A stretch of 64,000 nucleotides of DNA from Lentzea xinjiangensis. GTDB taxonomy: Bacteria > Actinomycetota > Actinomycetes > Mycobacteriales > Pseudonocardiaceae. Position numbers and translations under genes: made by a program. The notes beneath the pieces are model-generated. The model saw nothing but the letters and a program-made list of their open reading frames with translations. It was not told where the DNA came from and made no database searches. The stretch covers positions 62,001 through 126,000 of the forward strand of contig NZ_FOFR01000022.1 of the NCBI RefSeq assembly GCF_900110955.1. The letters run 5' to 3'. Shown here piece by piece: positions 38,211 through 48,714 of the stretch (position 1 is the stretch's first letter; each line of letters begins with the position of its first letter).

Positions 38211-38510
38211 ATGACCACGCCCGTCGAACAGGAACGGACGCAGCCGGAGGCCGTCGGCTCGGAGATCGCCGCCGAGGACCGACCCTGGCAGACCGTGGTC
38301 TGGAACGACCCGGTAAACCTGATGTCCTACGTGACGTACGTGTTCCAGAAGCTGTTCGGGTTCAGCAGGGACAAGGCGACCAAGCTGATGCTCGACGTGC
38401 ACCACAAGGGCAAGGCGATCGTGACATCGGGCACGAAGGACAAGGTGGAGGCCGACGTGGCGAAGCTCCACGCGGCAGGGCTCTGGGCGACCATGCAGCG
38501 GGCCTCGTGA
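38211..38510 (+). CDS. clpS: ATP-dependent Clp protease adaptor ClpS
   Basis: A 99-residue adaptor delivering N-degron substrates to ClpAP/ClpCP. The core shows [20 protein letters not shown] and VHHKGKAIV. The Asp and Met of DPVNLM form part of the N-degron pocket. A flexible N-terminus of about 28 residues precedes the core. It overlaps the next gene by four bases. Confidence 0.93.
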   Translation: MTTPVEQERTQPEAVGSEIAAEDRPWQTVVWNDPVNLMSYVTYVFQKLFGFSRDKATKLMLDVHHKGKAIVTSGTKDKVEADVAKLHAAGLWATMQRAS

Positions 38511-39064
38511 AGCGGTGGATCCGTGACGGCGACGTCGTCGTCGGGCGGCTCGACCGGCAGGAGGCCGCGGTCGTGCGCGGTCTGGTGAGCCAGATCCAGG
38601 ACATGCTGCTGGCCCGTGCCGAGGAAGCGCCGCAGGACGAGCTCGCCGAGCTGACCGGCATCAGGACCGGGCCGTCGGAGGCTCCCGACGACCCGATCCT
38701 GGGCAGGCTGCTGCCCGACTTCCACCGGCTGGACGACGACGCGCCGGACCCGGACGAGGTCAACTCCTCGGCCGCGTTGCGCTCGCTGCACGAGCCGGAG
38801 CTCCTGGACCACAAGACCGGCGCGGCCGAGGTCGTGCTGAAGACGTGCTCACCCGACGGCGGCGAGATCCGGCTGTCGATCGGCGAGGCCGAGGCCTGGC
38901 TCTCGTCGTTGAACGACGTGCGCCTGGCCCTCGGGACCGCGCTGGACGTCACCGAGGACATGCCGGACGAGCTGCCGCCGGAAGACCCGCGCTCACCGCA
39001 CCTCGGCGTCTACCACTGGCTCACCTGGGTGCAGGACACCCTCGTCGAGGCGATGATGCCGTGA
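38507..39064 (+). CDS. DUF2017 family protein
   Basis: A 185-residue acidic protein of the actinobacterial DUF2017 family, which is regularly found directly after clpS. It is mostly helical, with a conserved Trp/His stretch near the C-terminus ([11 protein letters not shown]). Its function is unknown. Conserved neighbourhood and translational overlaps on both sides suggest a role with ClpS or the next peptidase. Confidence 0.85.
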   Translation: MKRWIRDGDVVVGRLDRQEAAVVRGLVSQIQDMLLARAEEAPQDELAELTGIRTGPSEAPDDPILGRLLPDFHRLDDDAPDPDEVNSSAALRSLHEPELLDHKTGAAEVVLKTCSPDGGEIRLSIGEAEAWLSSLNDVRLALGTALDVTEDMPDELPPEDPRSPHLGVYHWLTWVQDTLVEAMMP

Positions 39065-39972
39065 TCCCCGGCGTGCTCGTCGGCCACCACCACCGCGTCG
39101 AACCGGGCTGGGCGACGGGCACGACGGTCGTGCTCGTCCCGGACGGTGCCGTCGGCGCCGTCGACGGGCGCGGCGGAGCGCCCGGCACCCGCGAGACGGA
39201 CCTGCTGGACCCGGCGAACCTCGTCCAGCGGGTGCACGCGATCTGCCTCTCCGGTGGCTCGGCCTACGGGCTCGCCGCCGCGGACGGCGTCATGCGGTGG
39301 CTCTCGGAACGCTCGATCGGCTTCCCGGTGGGGTCGCAGCCGCACCACGTCGTGCCGATCGTGCCGGGTGCGGTGATCTTCGACCTGCCCATGTCGGAGT
39401 GGGGCAACCGGCCGGACGCGTCGTTCGGCTACGCGGCCTGCGAGGCGGCTTCCCCCGCGTTCGAGCTGGGCTGCGTCGGCGCGGGCGCCGGGGCGCGAGT
39501 CGGGTCGCTGAAAGGCGGTGTCGGTGCCGCCTCGACGACGGTGGGTGCCCACCGGATCGGTGCGATGGCCGTGGTGAACGCGGCCGGCGAGGTGGTCGAC
39601 CGCGCTTCCGGCCTGCCGTGGCTGCCGTCCCTGGGGACGACCGCGGTGGCGCTGCCCGAACGCAAACCCGAAGGTCTCAACACGACGATCGGCGTGGTCG
39701 CGGTGGACGCCGAGCTGTCCAAGGCGGAGTGCCAGCGGCTCGCCATGGCCGCGCAGGACGGCCTGGCCCGCGCCGTGCGACCGGCCCACTCGATGTTCGA
39801 CGGCGACACGGTGTTCGCGTTGGCCACGGGCGCGGTACCGCTGGCGGAGCCGCGCCCGTTCGCCCTGGACGCGTTGTGCGCCGCCGCCGCCGACATGTTC
39901 GCCGAGGCCGTGGTGTCCGGCGCACGCGAGGCGACGTCGTTGCACGGCGTGGTGGCTTTCCGCGACCTCTGA
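39061..39972 (+). CDS. P1 family peptidase (DmpA/L-aminopeptidase type)
   Basis: A 303-residue Ntn-fold peptidase. These proteins cleave themselves before a nucleophile; the probable site is in GLNTTIGVVAVDA, which leaves an N-terminal Thr. GAGAGARVGSLKGG is another conserved block. They hydrolyse N-terminal residues of small peptides or amides. The GTG overlaps the DUF2017 stop by four bases. Confidence 0.88.
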   Translation: MIPGVLVGHHHRVEPGWATGTTVVLVPDGAVGAVDGRGGAPGTRETDLLDPANLVQRVHAICLSGGSAYGLAAADGVMRWLSERSIGFPVGSQPHHVVPIVPGAVIFDLPMSEWGNRPDASFGYAACEAASPAFELGCVGAGAGARVGSLKGGVGAASTTVGAHRIGAMAVVNAAGEVVDRASGLPWLPSLGTTAVALPERKPEGLNTTIGVVAVDAELSKAECQRLAMAAQDGLARAVRPAHSMFDGDTVFALATGAVPLAEPRPFALDALCAAAADMFAEAVVSGAREATSLHGVVAFRDL

Positions 39973-39989
39973 GTGGGTAGCCCTCCGGC

Positions 39990-40286
39990 ATGGCCGATGT
40001 CATCGATCAAGCCGCAGGTGTCGTCACCGAGCTCGCGCCGCCGGGTGCGGCGCGCCGGATCCCCGGCAGGGAGCTGGCGGCGGTCGCGCCCGCCGGGCTG
40101 TTCGCCGCCTCGTTCCTCGTGCCACCGGCAGCCGGGAAGGTGCTGATGAAGCTGGGCGTGGCCGCCACACCGCTCGCGGCGTGGGCGGAGCTGGCCGCGT
40201 GGCGCGGGCTCGACCAGGCACAACGGCGGCGTGGCGTGGCGTTGCTGGCCCTCTACCTCGTGGTGGTGCTCAGCCGGCGCCGATGA
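39990..40286 (+). CDS. Small membrane protein (98 aa)
   Basis: A 98-residue protein with an amphipathic N-terminus and two or three hydrophobic segments, ending in three arginines. No family was recognised. It lies 17 bases after the peptidase stop in the same direction and may be co-transcribed. It is the first gene in a short insertion relative to the M. tuberculosis order. Confidence 0.55.
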   Translation: MADVIDQAAGVVTELAPPGAARRIPGRELAAVAPAGLFAASFLVPPAAGKVLMKLGVAATPLAAWAELAAWRGLDQAQRRRGVALLALYLVVVLSRRR

Positions 40287-40331
40287 GCGCCCCGAAGCCT
40301 GCGGCGACCGGTCCGGCGCCCTCGCCGGACC

Positions 40332-40838
40332 TCAGCCGAGCACCGCCACCCACTCCCGGGCGATCTGCTCGGCGAGGTCCTGCGCGGCCGCCAGGTCCTC
40401 CGGCGCGGACGCCGCGATCCAGTCGACCGCGCGCCCTTCCGGCAGGTCGCCCGCGAGGTACTTCTCGAGCGCGACGAGACCCAGCTCCCAGCCCGCGCCG
40501 GTGCCGGGGACGAACTCGCCGGGCATGGGGGCGTGCGTGAGCGTCAGGACCGTCGAGTCGCCGTCGGCTTCGAGCCGCACCAGCACGTCGGTGCTCATCT
40601 CGCCGATCTCCCAGGTCAGGCTGATCTCGCTGGGCTCGTCGCAGCGGACGATCTCGCCGCCCGCGTTGCCCTCCAACCGGTAGCGCCCGCCGGGGCGCAG
40701 GTCGCCGCTGATCGGCAGGAACCAGCGCACCAGGCGTTCCGGCGACGTGATGGCGTCCCAGACGTCCTCGCGGGTCGCCCGGTAGCGCCGTCGGATGACG
40801 AGCTCGGCCGTCCCTGCCTCGTAGCGGCGGTCAGTCAC
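40332..40838 (-). CDS. SRPBCC (AHSA1/START-like) domain protein
   Basis: A 168-residue protein with an AHSA1 fold: RRYRATREDVWDAITSPERLVRWF at the N-terminus and a hydrophobic-pocket body. It is paired with an ArsR-type regulator whose frame overlaps it by eight bases, a very common two-gene arrangement. It probably binds a hydrophobic ligand. Confidence 0.88.
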   Translation of the reverse strand: MTDRRYEAGTAELVIRRRYRATREDVWDAITSPERLVRWFLPISGDLRPGGRYRLEGNAGGEIVRCDEPSEISLTWEIGEMSTDVLVRLEADGDSTVLTLTHAPMPGEFVPGTGAGWELGLVALEKYLAGDLPEGRAVDWIAASAPEDLAAAQDLAEQIAREWVAVLG

Positions 40839-41181
40839 GGTTCTCCTCCTGTTGCTGCCTGCGCTCGCGCTTGCCGCGGGCCAGTTCGGTCTCGAGCGCG
40901 TCGAGGTGCGGTTCCCAGAACCGCCGGAAGTGGTCGAGCCACGCGTCGACCTCCCGCAGCGGATCGGGTGCCACGGCGTAGACCCGGCGGGTGCCCTCCG
41001 GCCTGACGTCGACGAACCCGGCCGAGCGCAACACCTTCAGGTGCTGCGACACCGCGGACTGGGTGATCCCGAACTCGGCCTGGACCACCGCGCCGACGTC
41101 CCCCGCCGCCCGCTCGCCACCGGCGAGCAGCTCCAGGATCCGCCGGCGCGCGGGGTCTCCGAGTACGTCGAACGCGTGCAT
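40831..41181 (-). CDS. ArsR-family transcriptional regulator
   Basis: A 116-residue winged-helix regulator with the pattern ITQSAVSQHLKVLRSAGFV. It has no clear Cys metal site, so it may sense something other than a metal. The ATG at 41181 is preferred to a TTG three codons upstream. An inverted repeat over its promoter suggests it represses itself and the SRPBCC gene. Confidence 0.88.
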   Translation of the reverse strand: MHAFDVLGDPARRRILELLAGGERAAGDVGAVVQAEFGITQSAVSQHLKVLRSAGFVDVRPEGTRRVYAVAPDPLREVDAWLDHFRRFWEPHLDALETELARGKRERRQQQEENRD

Positions 41182-41195
41182 GCCGGCCAATGTAG

Positions 41196-41223
41196 TAGCT
41201 CTCGCTAATATAAGCCAGAGCTA
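41196..41223. promoter_or_regulatory. ArsR operator candidate
   Basis: TAGCTCT and AGAGCTA form a perfect 7-bp inverted repeat with a 14-base A/T-rich spacer, 15-42 bp before the arsR start. The minus-strand spacer includes TATATT, a good -10 box, so binding would block transcription. Confidence 0.6.
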
Positions 41224-41278
41224 AAACAACCAGCGTGAGGCGAGTATCTCGCATACCGAGACAACTCCCGCCAGCCCG

Positions 41279-41284
41279 TAGGAT
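41279..41284 (+). promoter_or_regulatory. -10 box for leaderless mec
   Basis: TAGGAT lies seven bases before the GTG at 41292. Confidence 0.65.
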
Positions 41285-41291
41285 TGAGCAC

Positions 41292-41702
41292 GTGCTGGTG
41301 ATTCGCCGTGACCTGGTGGACGCGATGGTGGCCCACGCGCGCCGTGACCACCCCGACGAGGCGTGCGGGCAGATCGCGGGGCCCGAGGGGTCCGACCGCC
41401 CTGAGCGCATCATCGAGATGGAGAACGCCGAGCGGTCGCCCACGTTCTACCGGTTCGACGCCGCCGAGCAGCTCAAGGTGTACCGGGAGATGCAGGCCAA
41501 CGACGAGGAAGCGGTGGTCATCTACCACTCGCACACCGCGACCGAGGCCTACCCGTCCCGCACCGACATCAAGTTCGCGAACGAGCCCCAGGCACACTAC
41601 GTGCTCATCTCCACGCGTGACCCGATCGAGCACGAGCTGCGGTCGTACCGCATCGTCGACGGCGTCGTGACCGAGGAACCGGTCAAGATCATCGAATCCT
41701 GA
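41292..41702 (+). CDS. mec: CysO-cysteine peptidase (JAMM metalloprotease)
   Basis: A 136-residue Mov34/MPN+ peptidase with the zinc site Glu23, His79, His81 and Asp92 (HSH-x7-S-x2-D). In the CysO pathway it releases cysteine from the C-terminus of the CysO carrier. It is followed by cysO and cysM, exactly the M. tuberculosis order. The start is leaderless. Confidence 0.93.
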   Translation: MLVIRRDLVDAMVAHARRDHPDEACGQIAGPEGSDRPERIIEMENAERSPTFYRFDAAEQLKVYREMQANDEEAVVIYHSHTATEAYPSRTDIKFANEPQAHYVLISTRDPIEHELRSYRIVDGVVTEEPVKIIES

Positions 41703-41722
41703 GCAAGCATCTGCGGAGGTAG

Positions 41723-42961
<1,239 letters not shown>

Positions 42962-42985
42962 CGGCCCCTTCGCCGCGGGGGAGCG

Positions 42986-43846
42986 TCAGCCGTTGAAGGC
43001 GACGCTCGGCACGCCCTGCCCGGCACCGGCCAGCACCAGCACCGAGCCGTTGAGCTGCCGGTCCGCCAGCGCCTCGTCCGGCAGCCCGACGCGCGCGGAC
43101 GTGACGTAGAGGTCGGTGAAGTCCGGGCCGCCGAAGCAGCACGCGGTCGGGTTGTCGACCGGCAGCTCGATCTCGCGGTCCAGCTCCCCCTGCGGCGTGT
43201 AGCGGCGGACGGCGCGCCCGCCCCACAACGCGACCCACACGCAGCCGTCCGCGTCCACGCACAGCCCGTCCGGCCAGCCGTCGGTGTGGCCGACGTGGGC
43301 GAGCGGGCGGCGGTGGGAGAGCGTGCCGGCGGAGTTGTCGAAGTCGAAGACGTCGATGCGGCGGGTCGGCGTGTCGATGTAGTACATGAGCGTGCCGTCG
43401 GGGCTCCAGCCGACGCCGTTGCTGGTGTTCACCTGGTCCACCATGACCTTCGCCGCGCCGTCGCCGGTGATCCTGGCGAGCCAGCCCTCGTCGGCGGCCT
43501 GGTCGTAGCGCATCGTGCCGGCCCACAGCCGTCCCGCCGGGTCGACGCCCGCGTCGTTGCCCCGCACGCCCTCGCGGGCCCAGTAGACGAGCCAGCTCTT
43601 GGTGCCGTCGCGGTCGATCAGCGCGATGCCGTCGCGCAGGTTGCAGACGAGGCCGCCCTGCGCGCGCGGCTTGGCGGCGCCCACGTGCTGGGGCACCACG
43701 AGCACGGCGTCGTCGTCGCGCGCCGGGGCGTAGCGGTGCACCTCGCAGGCGAGGATGTCCACCCACAGCAAGGTGGAACTGCTGTGGTCCCACGTCGGCC
43801 CCTCGCCGAGCTGGGCCGATGCGCGCACCGCTACTTCGATCGACAC
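42986..43846 (-). CDS. SMP-30/gluconolactonase family protein
   Basis: A 286-residue six-bladed beta-propeller. Metal-site residues are visible: Glu in LGEGP, Asn in GVRGNDAGVDP, Asn in NTSNGVGWS and Asp in DGLCVDADG. The family hydrolyses sugar lactones. It sits on the opposite strand inside the conserved cysM-rhomboid-murI block and looks inserted. Its GTG start is leaderless. Confidence 0.88.
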   Translation of the reverse strand: MSIEVAVRASAQLGEGPTWDHSSSTLLWVDILACEVHRYAPARDDDAVLVVPQHVGAAKPRAQGGLVCNLRDGIALIDRDGTKSWLVYWAREGVRGNDAGVDPAGRLWAGTMRYDQAADEGWLARITGDGAAKVMVDQVNTSNGVGWSPDGTLMYYIDTPTRRIDVFDFDNSAGTLSHRRPLAHVGHTDGWPDGLCVDADGCVWVALWGGRAVRRYTPQGELDREIELPVDNPTACCFGGPDFTDLYVTSARVGLPDEALADRQLNGSVLVLAGAGQGVPSVAFNG

Positions 43847-43852
43847 CCGATC

Positions 43853-43858
43853 ACCTTA
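43853..43858 (-). promoter_or_regulatory. -10 box for leaderless SMP-30 gene
   Basis: TAAGGT on the minus strand, six bases before the GTG at 43846. Confidence 0.6.
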
Positions 43859-43866
43859 TGTCCACG

Positions 43867-43872
43867 TACGCT
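43867..43872 (+). promoter_or_regulatory. -10 box for leaderless rhomboid gene
   Basis: TACGCT lies six bases before the GTG at 43879, back to back with the SMP-30 promoter. Confidence 0.6.
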
Positions 43873-43878
43873 GGGGAG

Positions 43879-44490
43879 GTGGACCGCACCGCCCTCGCGA
43901 AACGGGTCATCCCGCCGCACCCAGTGCTGTCGTTGCTCGTCGTGTCCGGGTTCGTCGGCTTCCTCTACCTGGTGGAGGCCTTCGACGTGGCGACCGGCGG
44001 CTCGCTGGAGGACGACGGCGTGCGCCCGCGCGAGTTCGGCGAGTGGGACAACCTGCTGTGGATGCCGATGATCCACGGTGACTGGAGCCACCTCACCGGC
44101 AACGCGGTTCCGTTGCTGCTGCTCGGGTTCCTCGCGACCTCGGGCGGGCTCAAGCAGTTCTGCCAGATCACCGCGGTCATCTGGCTCACCTCGGCGCTCG
44201 GCGTCTGGGTGGTCGGCAGTCCCGGCAGCCACATCGGCGCGTCCGGGCTCGTGTTCGGCTTCCTCGCGTTCCTGCTGGTGCGCGGGCTCTTCGCGCGGTC
44301 GTGGCTGCAACTCGTGATCGCGGTCGGCGTGTTCGCGCTGTACGGCGCCGCGCTGTGGGGCGTGCTGCCCGGCCAGCCCGGCGTGTCCTGGGAGGGCCAC
44401 CTGTTCGGCGCAATCGGTGGAGTGCTGGCTGCCTGGGGTGTGTCGCGGGACAACCGCCGCCGCAGCGCACCGGCTAGATTCACGGCGTGA
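43879..44490 (+). CDS. Rhomboid family intramembrane serine protease
   Basis: A 203-residue protein with six predicted helices. The catalytic dyad is Ser122 in GASG and His174 in GHLFG; HLTGN supplies the oxyanion region. GTG 43879 is chosen because a -10 box precedes it at the leaderless distance; an in-frame ATG at 43858 overlaps that promoter. It overlaps murI by four bases. Substrates are unknown. Confidence 0.88.
   Translation: MDRTALAKRVIPPHPVLSLLVVSGFVGFLYLVEAFDVATGGSLEDDGVRPREFGEWDNLLWMPMIHGDWSHLTGNAVPLLLLGFLATSGGLKQFCQITAVIWLTSALGVWVVGSPGSHIGASGLVFGFLAFLLVRGLFARSWLQLVIAVGVFALYGAALWGVLPGQPGVSWEGHLFGAIGGVLAAWGVSRDNRRRSAPARFTA
44475..44480 (+). promoter_or_regulatory. -10 box for leaderless murI
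   Basis: TAGATT lies six bases before the murI GTG at 44487, inside the 3' end of the rhomboid gene, so murI has its own internal promoter. Confidence 0.6.
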
Positions 44491-45263
44491 CGATCGGGAT
44501 CATGGACTCGGGCGTCGGCGGCCTGACGGTCGCCCGAGCGATCATGGAACAGCTGCCCGGCGAGTCGATCCACTACATCGGCGACACCGCTCACGGCCCT
44601 TATGGACCGCTCCCGATCGCGCAGGCGCGCAAGCACGCGCTGGAGATCTGCGACGAGCTGGTCGACGAGGGCGCGAAGATGCTCGTCATCGCGTGCAACA
44701 CCGCGTCCGCCGCCTGCTTCCGCGACGCCCGTGAGCGCTACGACGTGCCGGTGGTCGAGGTGATCCTGCCGGCGGTGCGCCGGGCGGTGATGACCACCAG
44801 GAGCGGGCGGGTCGGGGTGATCGCGACGGTCGGCACGATCAACTCGCACGCCTACCAGGACTCGTTCCAGGCGGCGCGGGACGTGGCGGTGACGGCGGCG
44901 GCCTGCCCCCGGTTCGTCGACTTCGTCGAGCGCGGCATCACGTCCGGCCGGCAGGTGCTCGGGCTGGCGCAGGCCTACCTGGAACCGTTGCAGCGCGCCG
45001 ACGTCGACACCGTCGTCCTCGGCTGCACGCACTACCCGCTGCTGACGGGCGTGATCCAGATCGTCATGGGCGAGCACGTGACGCTGGTGTCGAGCGCCGA
45101 GGAGACGGTGAAGGACGTCGTGCGGCTGCTGACCGAGCGCGACGGGTTCGCCTCGGAGCTCACCTCCGGTCCACCGGTGCACCGCGTGACGTGCACCGGA
45201 CCGCCGGAGCGGTTCGCGAAGCTCGCCGCCCGGTTCCTGCCGACCTTCGAACAGTGGGGCTGA
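44487..45263 (+). CDS. murI: Glutamate racemase
   Basis: A 258-residue racemase supplying D-glutamate for peptidoglycan. Two catalytic Cys are present: Cys70 in IACNTAS and Cys180 in LGCTHYPL. The N-terminal block DSGVGGLTV is complete. Length is normal. It is essential in most bacteria. It is one base from the next gene. Confidence 0.95.
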   Translation: MTIGIMDSGVGGLTVARAIMEQLPGESIHYIGDTAHGPYGPLPIAQARKHALEICDELVDEGAKMLVIACNTASAACFRDARERYDVPVVEVILPAVRRAVMTTRSGRVGVIATVGTINSHAYQDSFQAARDVAVTAAACPRFVDFVERGITSGRQVLGLAQAYLEPLQRADVDTVVLGCTHYPLLTGVIQIVMGEHVTLVSSAEETVKDVVRLLTERDGFASELTSGPPVHRVTCTGPPERFAKLAARFLPTFEQWG

Positions 45264-45264
45264 T

Positions 45265-46032
45265 GTGCTGCTGACCGTGCTCGGCTGCTCCGGCAGCATT
45301 CCCGGACCCGGCGCGGCGGCGTCGGGGTACCTCCTGGAGGCCGACGGGTTCACGTTGGCGCTGGAGTTCGGCAACGGGGTGCTGTCGCGGTTCCAGGAGG
45401 AGCGCCCGCTGTTCTCGATGGACGCGCTGGTGCTGTCGCACCTGCACCCCGACCACTGCATCGACGTGTCCTCGCTGTACGTGGCGCGCAAGTACCACCC
45501 GTCGCCGCCCGCCGCGGTCCTGCCGGTCTACGCGCCCGCCGAGGCGCACTCGCGGTTCGCCGCCGCCTACGCCCCGAACGAGGCCGAGCGGTCGGCGCTG
45601 GACCTCGGCGACGTCTTCTCCTTCCACCGCCTCGGCTCCCCGGTCCGGATCGGACCGTTCACGGTGGACTCGGCGATCGTGGCGCACCCCTGCGAGGCCT
45701 ACGGGTTCCGCATCTCCTGCGGCGGGGTGTCGCTGGCCTACACCGGCGACAGCGGGCCGTGCGAGGCGCTGGAGGAGCTGTCGGCGGGGGTGGACGTGCT
45801 GCTCAGCGAGGCGAGCTGGACGCACTCCCCGGACCGCCAGCGGGACCTGCACATGTCCGGGCGGGAAGCGGGCGAGCTGGCCGCGCGCGCCGGCGCCGGT
45901 CGGCTGCTGGTCACGCACGTGCCGCCGTGGACGTCGCGTGAGGACGTGCTGAAGGAGGCCAAGGCGGCCTTCGGTGGACCGTGCGACCTGGTCGTAGAGG
46001 GCGGCCGGTACGAGGTGGGGGAGCGGGCATGA
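45265..46032 (+). CDS. Metallo-beta-lactamase-fold phosphodiesterase (Rv1339-like)
   Basis: A 255-residue metallo-beta-lactamase fold protein. The metal motif is HLHPDHCID, with a later GDS and His residues. Its position between murI and rph matches Rv1339 of M. tuberculosis, reported (from memory) to be an atypical class II cAMP phosphodiesterase. That function is inferred from position and fold. It overlaps the next gene by four bases. Confidence 0.8.
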   Translation: MLLTVLGCSGSIPGPGAAASGYLLEADGFTLALEFGNGVLSRFQEERPLFSMDALVLSHLHPDHCIDVSSLYVARKYHPSPPAAVLPVYAPAEAHSRFAAAYAPNEAERSALDLGDVFSFHRLGSPVRIGPFTVDSAIVAHPCEAYGFRISCGGVSLAYTGDSGPCEALEELSAGVDVLLSEASWTHSPDRQRDLHMSGREAGELAARAGAGRLLVTHVPPWTSREDVLKEAKAAFGGPCDLVVEGGRYEVGERA

Positions 46033-46445
46033 TCAACGTGGAGCGCATCGGCGAGCACGAGTTCGTCGCGACGAACGGCAGAGGCGCGTCGGTCAGGATC
46101 GGCCGCAAGGACCAGCAGGGCTCGTTCAGCCCGGTCGAGCTGCTGGCCGCGGCCGCCGCGGGCTGCGCGATGGTGACGTCGGAGACCCTGGTCCTGCGCC
46201 GCACGGGCGGCGAGCAGCTCTCGGCGACCGCGGACGCGGTGCAGTCCGAGAGCGGCAACGAGGTGATCTCCATCCCGGTGACGTTCTCGTACGACCTGTC
46301 GGGCGTCGAGGACGCGGAGGCGCTCGACACCGTCGTGCGCCGCGCCGTGGAGCAGTTCTGCACCGTCACTCGGACGTTGAAGCAGTCGGCGGCCGCGCCG
46401 CTTCAGCTCCCGACGCCGCTCCAGACGGCCGTCGACCCGCTGTGA
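46029..46445 (+). CDS. OsmC family protein
   Basis: A 138-residue protein with the two conserved OsmC cysteines, in AAAAAGCAMV and EQFCTVTRTL, which reduce organic or lipid hydroperoxides in this family. It is coupled to the phosphodiesterase gene and ends in a 43-base convergent overlap with the DUF2231 gene. Confidence 0.87.
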   Translation: MINVERIGEHEFVATNGRGASVRIGRKDQQGSFSPVELLAAAAAGCAMVTSETLVLRRTGGEQLSATADAVQSESGNEVISIPVTFSYDLSGVEDAEALDTVVRRAVEQFCTVTRTLKQSAAAPLQLPTPLQTAVDPL

Positions 46446-46897
46446 CCGGCGCGCACGGTCTGCACCGTCGTGCCGGCCGCGAGCAGCACCACCAGCACCG
46501 ACACCACGACTGAGACCACCCGCCACGTCTTCGTGGTGGGTGCCTCCGCCTCGCGCTCCCGGTCCGCGAGCCGGCCCGCGACCAGCAGCGCGATCACCGC
46601 GACCCCGAACCCGAGCGCGATGGGCAGCAGCGTCGCGCCGAGGTCGGCGTGCGTCTGGATGGCGGGGTTGCGCACCCCGCCGCGTTCGAGCGCCGCCTGG
46701 AAGTCCTCGCCGGACTGCTGGGCCGCCGGGACCGCCGCGACGCCCGCGAGGGTGACGCCCAGCACGGGCCAGGCGTACCGGCGCCGCCAGCTCGGGACCA
46801 GGGCGATCGCGACCGAGCCGAGCGCCGCGAGGGGCAGCAGCACGACCGCCGCGTGCACCAGCAGGGGGTGGAGCGGAAGACCGTCGATCGTCAGCAT
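46403..46897 (-). CDS. DUF2231-like membrane protein
   Basis: A 164-residue protein with four predicted membrane helices and the conserved N-terminal [18 protein letters not shown]. The ATG at 46897 is preceded by GGGAGA and matches the family start; an upstream in-frame start adds 34 residues and is rejected. Function unknown; DUF2231 proteins sometimes accompany haem or redox systems. Confidence 0.82.
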   Translation of the reverse strand: MLTIDGLPLHPLLVHAAVVLLPLAALGSVAIALVPSWRRRYAWPVLGVTLAGVAAVPAAQQSGEDFQAALERGGVRNPAIQTHADLGATLLPIALGFGVAVIALLVAGRLADREREAEAPTTKTWRVVSVVVSVLVVLLAAGTTVQTVRAGHSGSTAVWSGVGS

Positions 46898-46933
46898 GTC
46901 TCTCCCTACGCCATGGCGCTCCGCAGGGTTCAT

Positions 46934-46939
46934 TAGGGT
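46934..46939 (+). promoter_or_regulatory. -10 box for leaderless rph
   Basis: TAGGGT lies seven bases before the GTG at 46947. Confidence 0.6.
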
Positions 46940-46946
46940 AGGCGGC

Positions 46947-47714
46947 GTGGTGCGAAGCGACGGCCGGAACGACGACGTGTTGCGTGACATCCGGATCACG
47001 CGTGGATATCAGACCTGGCCCGCGGGCTCGGTCCTGATCGAGTTCGGGAACACCCGCGTGCTCTGCGCCGCGAGTGCCACCGAAGGCGTCCCCCGCTGGC
47101 GGCAGGGATCCGGCCTCGGCTGGGTGACCGCCGAGTACGCGATGCTGCCCAGCGCCACGCACACCCGCAGCGACCGCGAGTCCGTGAAGGGCCGCATCGG
47201 CGGGCGCACGCACGAGATCTCGCGCCTGATCGGCCGGTCCCTGCGGGCCTGCATCGACCTGGCCGCTCTCGGCGAGAACACCATCGTCATCGACTGCGAC
47301 GTCATCCAGGCCGATGGCGGCACCCGCACCGCCGCGATCACCGGCGCCTACGTGGCCCTCGCCGACGCGGTCACCTACCTCGGCGCCGCCGGCCGCCTGG
47401 CCGACCCCTCGCCGCTGTCGTGCGCGGTGTCCGCCGTGTCGGTCGGCGTGGTCGATGGGCGCGTGCGGCTGGACCTGCCCTACGAGGAGGACTCGCGGGC
47501 CGAGGTCGACATGAACGTCGTCGCCACCGACGCCGGCACGTTGATCGAGGTCCAGGGCACCGGCGAGGGCGCCACCTTCGCGCGGTCCACTTTGGACCGG
47601 ATGCTGGACGTCGCCCTGCAGGGCTGCGCCGAGCTGAACCGGATCCAGGCGGCGGCCCTGGCCGAGCCGTACCCCGGCGTGCTGCCCGAGAAGAAGTCCG
47701 GTGGCCGCCGGTGA
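46947..47714 (+). CDS. rph: Ribonuclease PH
   Basis: A 255-residue phosphorolytic 3'-exonuclease for tRNA maturation. Motifs include [49 protein letters not shown] and [15 protein letters not shown], the last holding catalytic Asp residues. Complete and of normal length. It overlaps rdgB by four bases. Confidence 0.95.
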   Translation: MVRSDGRNDDVLRDIRITRGYQTWPAGSVLIEFGNTRVLCAASATEGVPRWRQGSGLGWVTAEYAMLPSATHTRSDRESVKGRIGGRTHEISRLIGRSLRACIDLAALGENTIVIDCDVIQADGGTRTAAITGAYVALADAVTYLGAAGRLADPSPLSCAVSAVSVGVVDGRVRLDLPYEEDSRAEVDMNVVATDAGTLIEVQGTGEGATFARSTLDRMLDVALQGCAELNRIQAAALAEPYPGVLPEKKSGGRR

Positions 47715-48310
47715 AGCTCCTCCTCGCCTCGCGCAACGCCAAGAAGCTCCGCGAGCTCCAGCGCATCGTCGTCGCCGAGAACCTGACCGGCATCGAGGTG
47801 CTGTCCCTGGCGGACGTGCCCCAGTTCCCGGAAGCACCCGAAACCGCGCCAGACTTCGAGGGCAACGCGCTCGCCAAGGCGCGCGACGCCGCCGCGGCCA
47901 CCGGCCTCGCGTCGGTGGCCGACGACTCCGGCCTGGCCGTCGACGAGCTGAACGGCATGCCCGGCGTGCTGTCCGCCCGCTGGTCCGGCAAGCACGGCGA
48001 CGACGAGGCGAACCTCGACCTGCTCCTGGGGCAGCTCGGCGACGTGCCGGACGAACGCCGTGGTGCGGCGTTCGTGTCGGTGGTCGCTCTCGTCGTGCCC
48101 GGCGGCGAAGAGGTCGTCGTCCGCGGCGAGTGGCGGGGGACGCTGCTGCGGGAGCGGCGCGGGAGCAACGGGTTCGGCTACGACCCGATCTTCGTGCCCG
48201 AGGGCTACGACATCACCTCGGCCGAGATGACGGCCGAGGAGAAGGACGCGGAGTCGCACCGCGGCCGCGCGCTGAAGCTGCTGGTCCCGTACCTGCGCAA
48301 GCTCGCCTAG
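47711..48310 (+). CDS. rdgB: XTP/dITP diphosphatase (RdgB/HAM1)
   Basis: A 199-residue house-cleaning pyrophosphatase that removes ITP and XTP. Conserved blocks: [39 protein letters not shown] and SHRGRALK. The GTG overlaps the rph stop. This rph-rdgB pair is widespread. Confidence 0.95.
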   Translation: MKLLLASRNAKKLRELQRIVVAENLTGIEVLSLADVPQFPEAPETAPDFEGNALAKARDAAAATGLASVADDSGLAVDELNGMPGVLSARWSGKHGDDEANLDLLLGQLGDVPDERRGAAFVSVVALVVPGGEEVVVRGEWRGTLLRERRGSNGFGYDPIFVPEGYDITSAEMTAEEKDAESHRGRALKLLVPYLRKLA

Positions 48311-48326
48311 CCGTACCGCGTGACCC

Positions 48327-48364
48327 GCGCGCCGGGGCCCGGTTCGCTACCGGCCCCGGCGCGC
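48327..48364. terminator. Bidirectional terminator between rdgB and the SMR gene
   Basis: GCGCGCCGGGGCC pairs perfectly with GGCCCCGGCGCGC across a 12-base loop, 16 bases after rdgB and 11 bases before the SMR stop. It serves both convergent genes. Confidence 0.8.
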
Positions 48365-48375
48365 GTCGGAGCCGG

Positions 48376-48714
48376 TCAGACGGTGGCCTGGGCGTGTGAG
48401 GCCACGGACACGACGCACACGCCTGCCGCGATCAGCGCCATCCCCGTCAGCATCGCGAGGTTGAGCGGGTCGGCGAACAGCACGCGGCTGGTCAGGGCGA
48501 CCAGGGCGATGCCGGCGCCCGCCCAGATCGCGTACGTGATGGCGACGGGCAGGCCCATGCGGATCACCTGCGATTCCAGGTAGAGGGCGGTGAGGAAGCC
48601 GACACCGAGGCCCACCACCGGCCACGGTTTCGTGAAGCCCTCGGAGTACTTCAGGCAGAGGGTGGCGAAAACTTCCGCGCCCACGGCGACGGTCAGCAGA
48701 ATCCACTTGAGCAT
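48376..48714 (-). CDS. SMR-family efflux protein (EmrE-like)
   Basis: A 112-residue protein with four helices and the essential Glu14 (VGAEVFATLCLK). AITYAIWAGAG fits the drug-exporting subgroup. SMR proteins are proton antiporters for quaternary cations. A single gene suggests a homodimer. Confidence 0.88.
   Translation of the reverse strand: MLKWILLTVAVGAEVFATLCLKYSEGFTKPWPVVGLGVGFLTALYLESQVIRMGLPVAITYAIWAGAGIALVALTSRVLFADPLNLAMLTGMALIAAGVCVVSVASHAQATV

Noticed and set aside
48376-48714. SMR protein as a guanidine exporter under a riboswitch
   Set aside because: The sequence fits the drug-exporting subgroup, and no guanidine riboswitch-like structure was recognised upstream.
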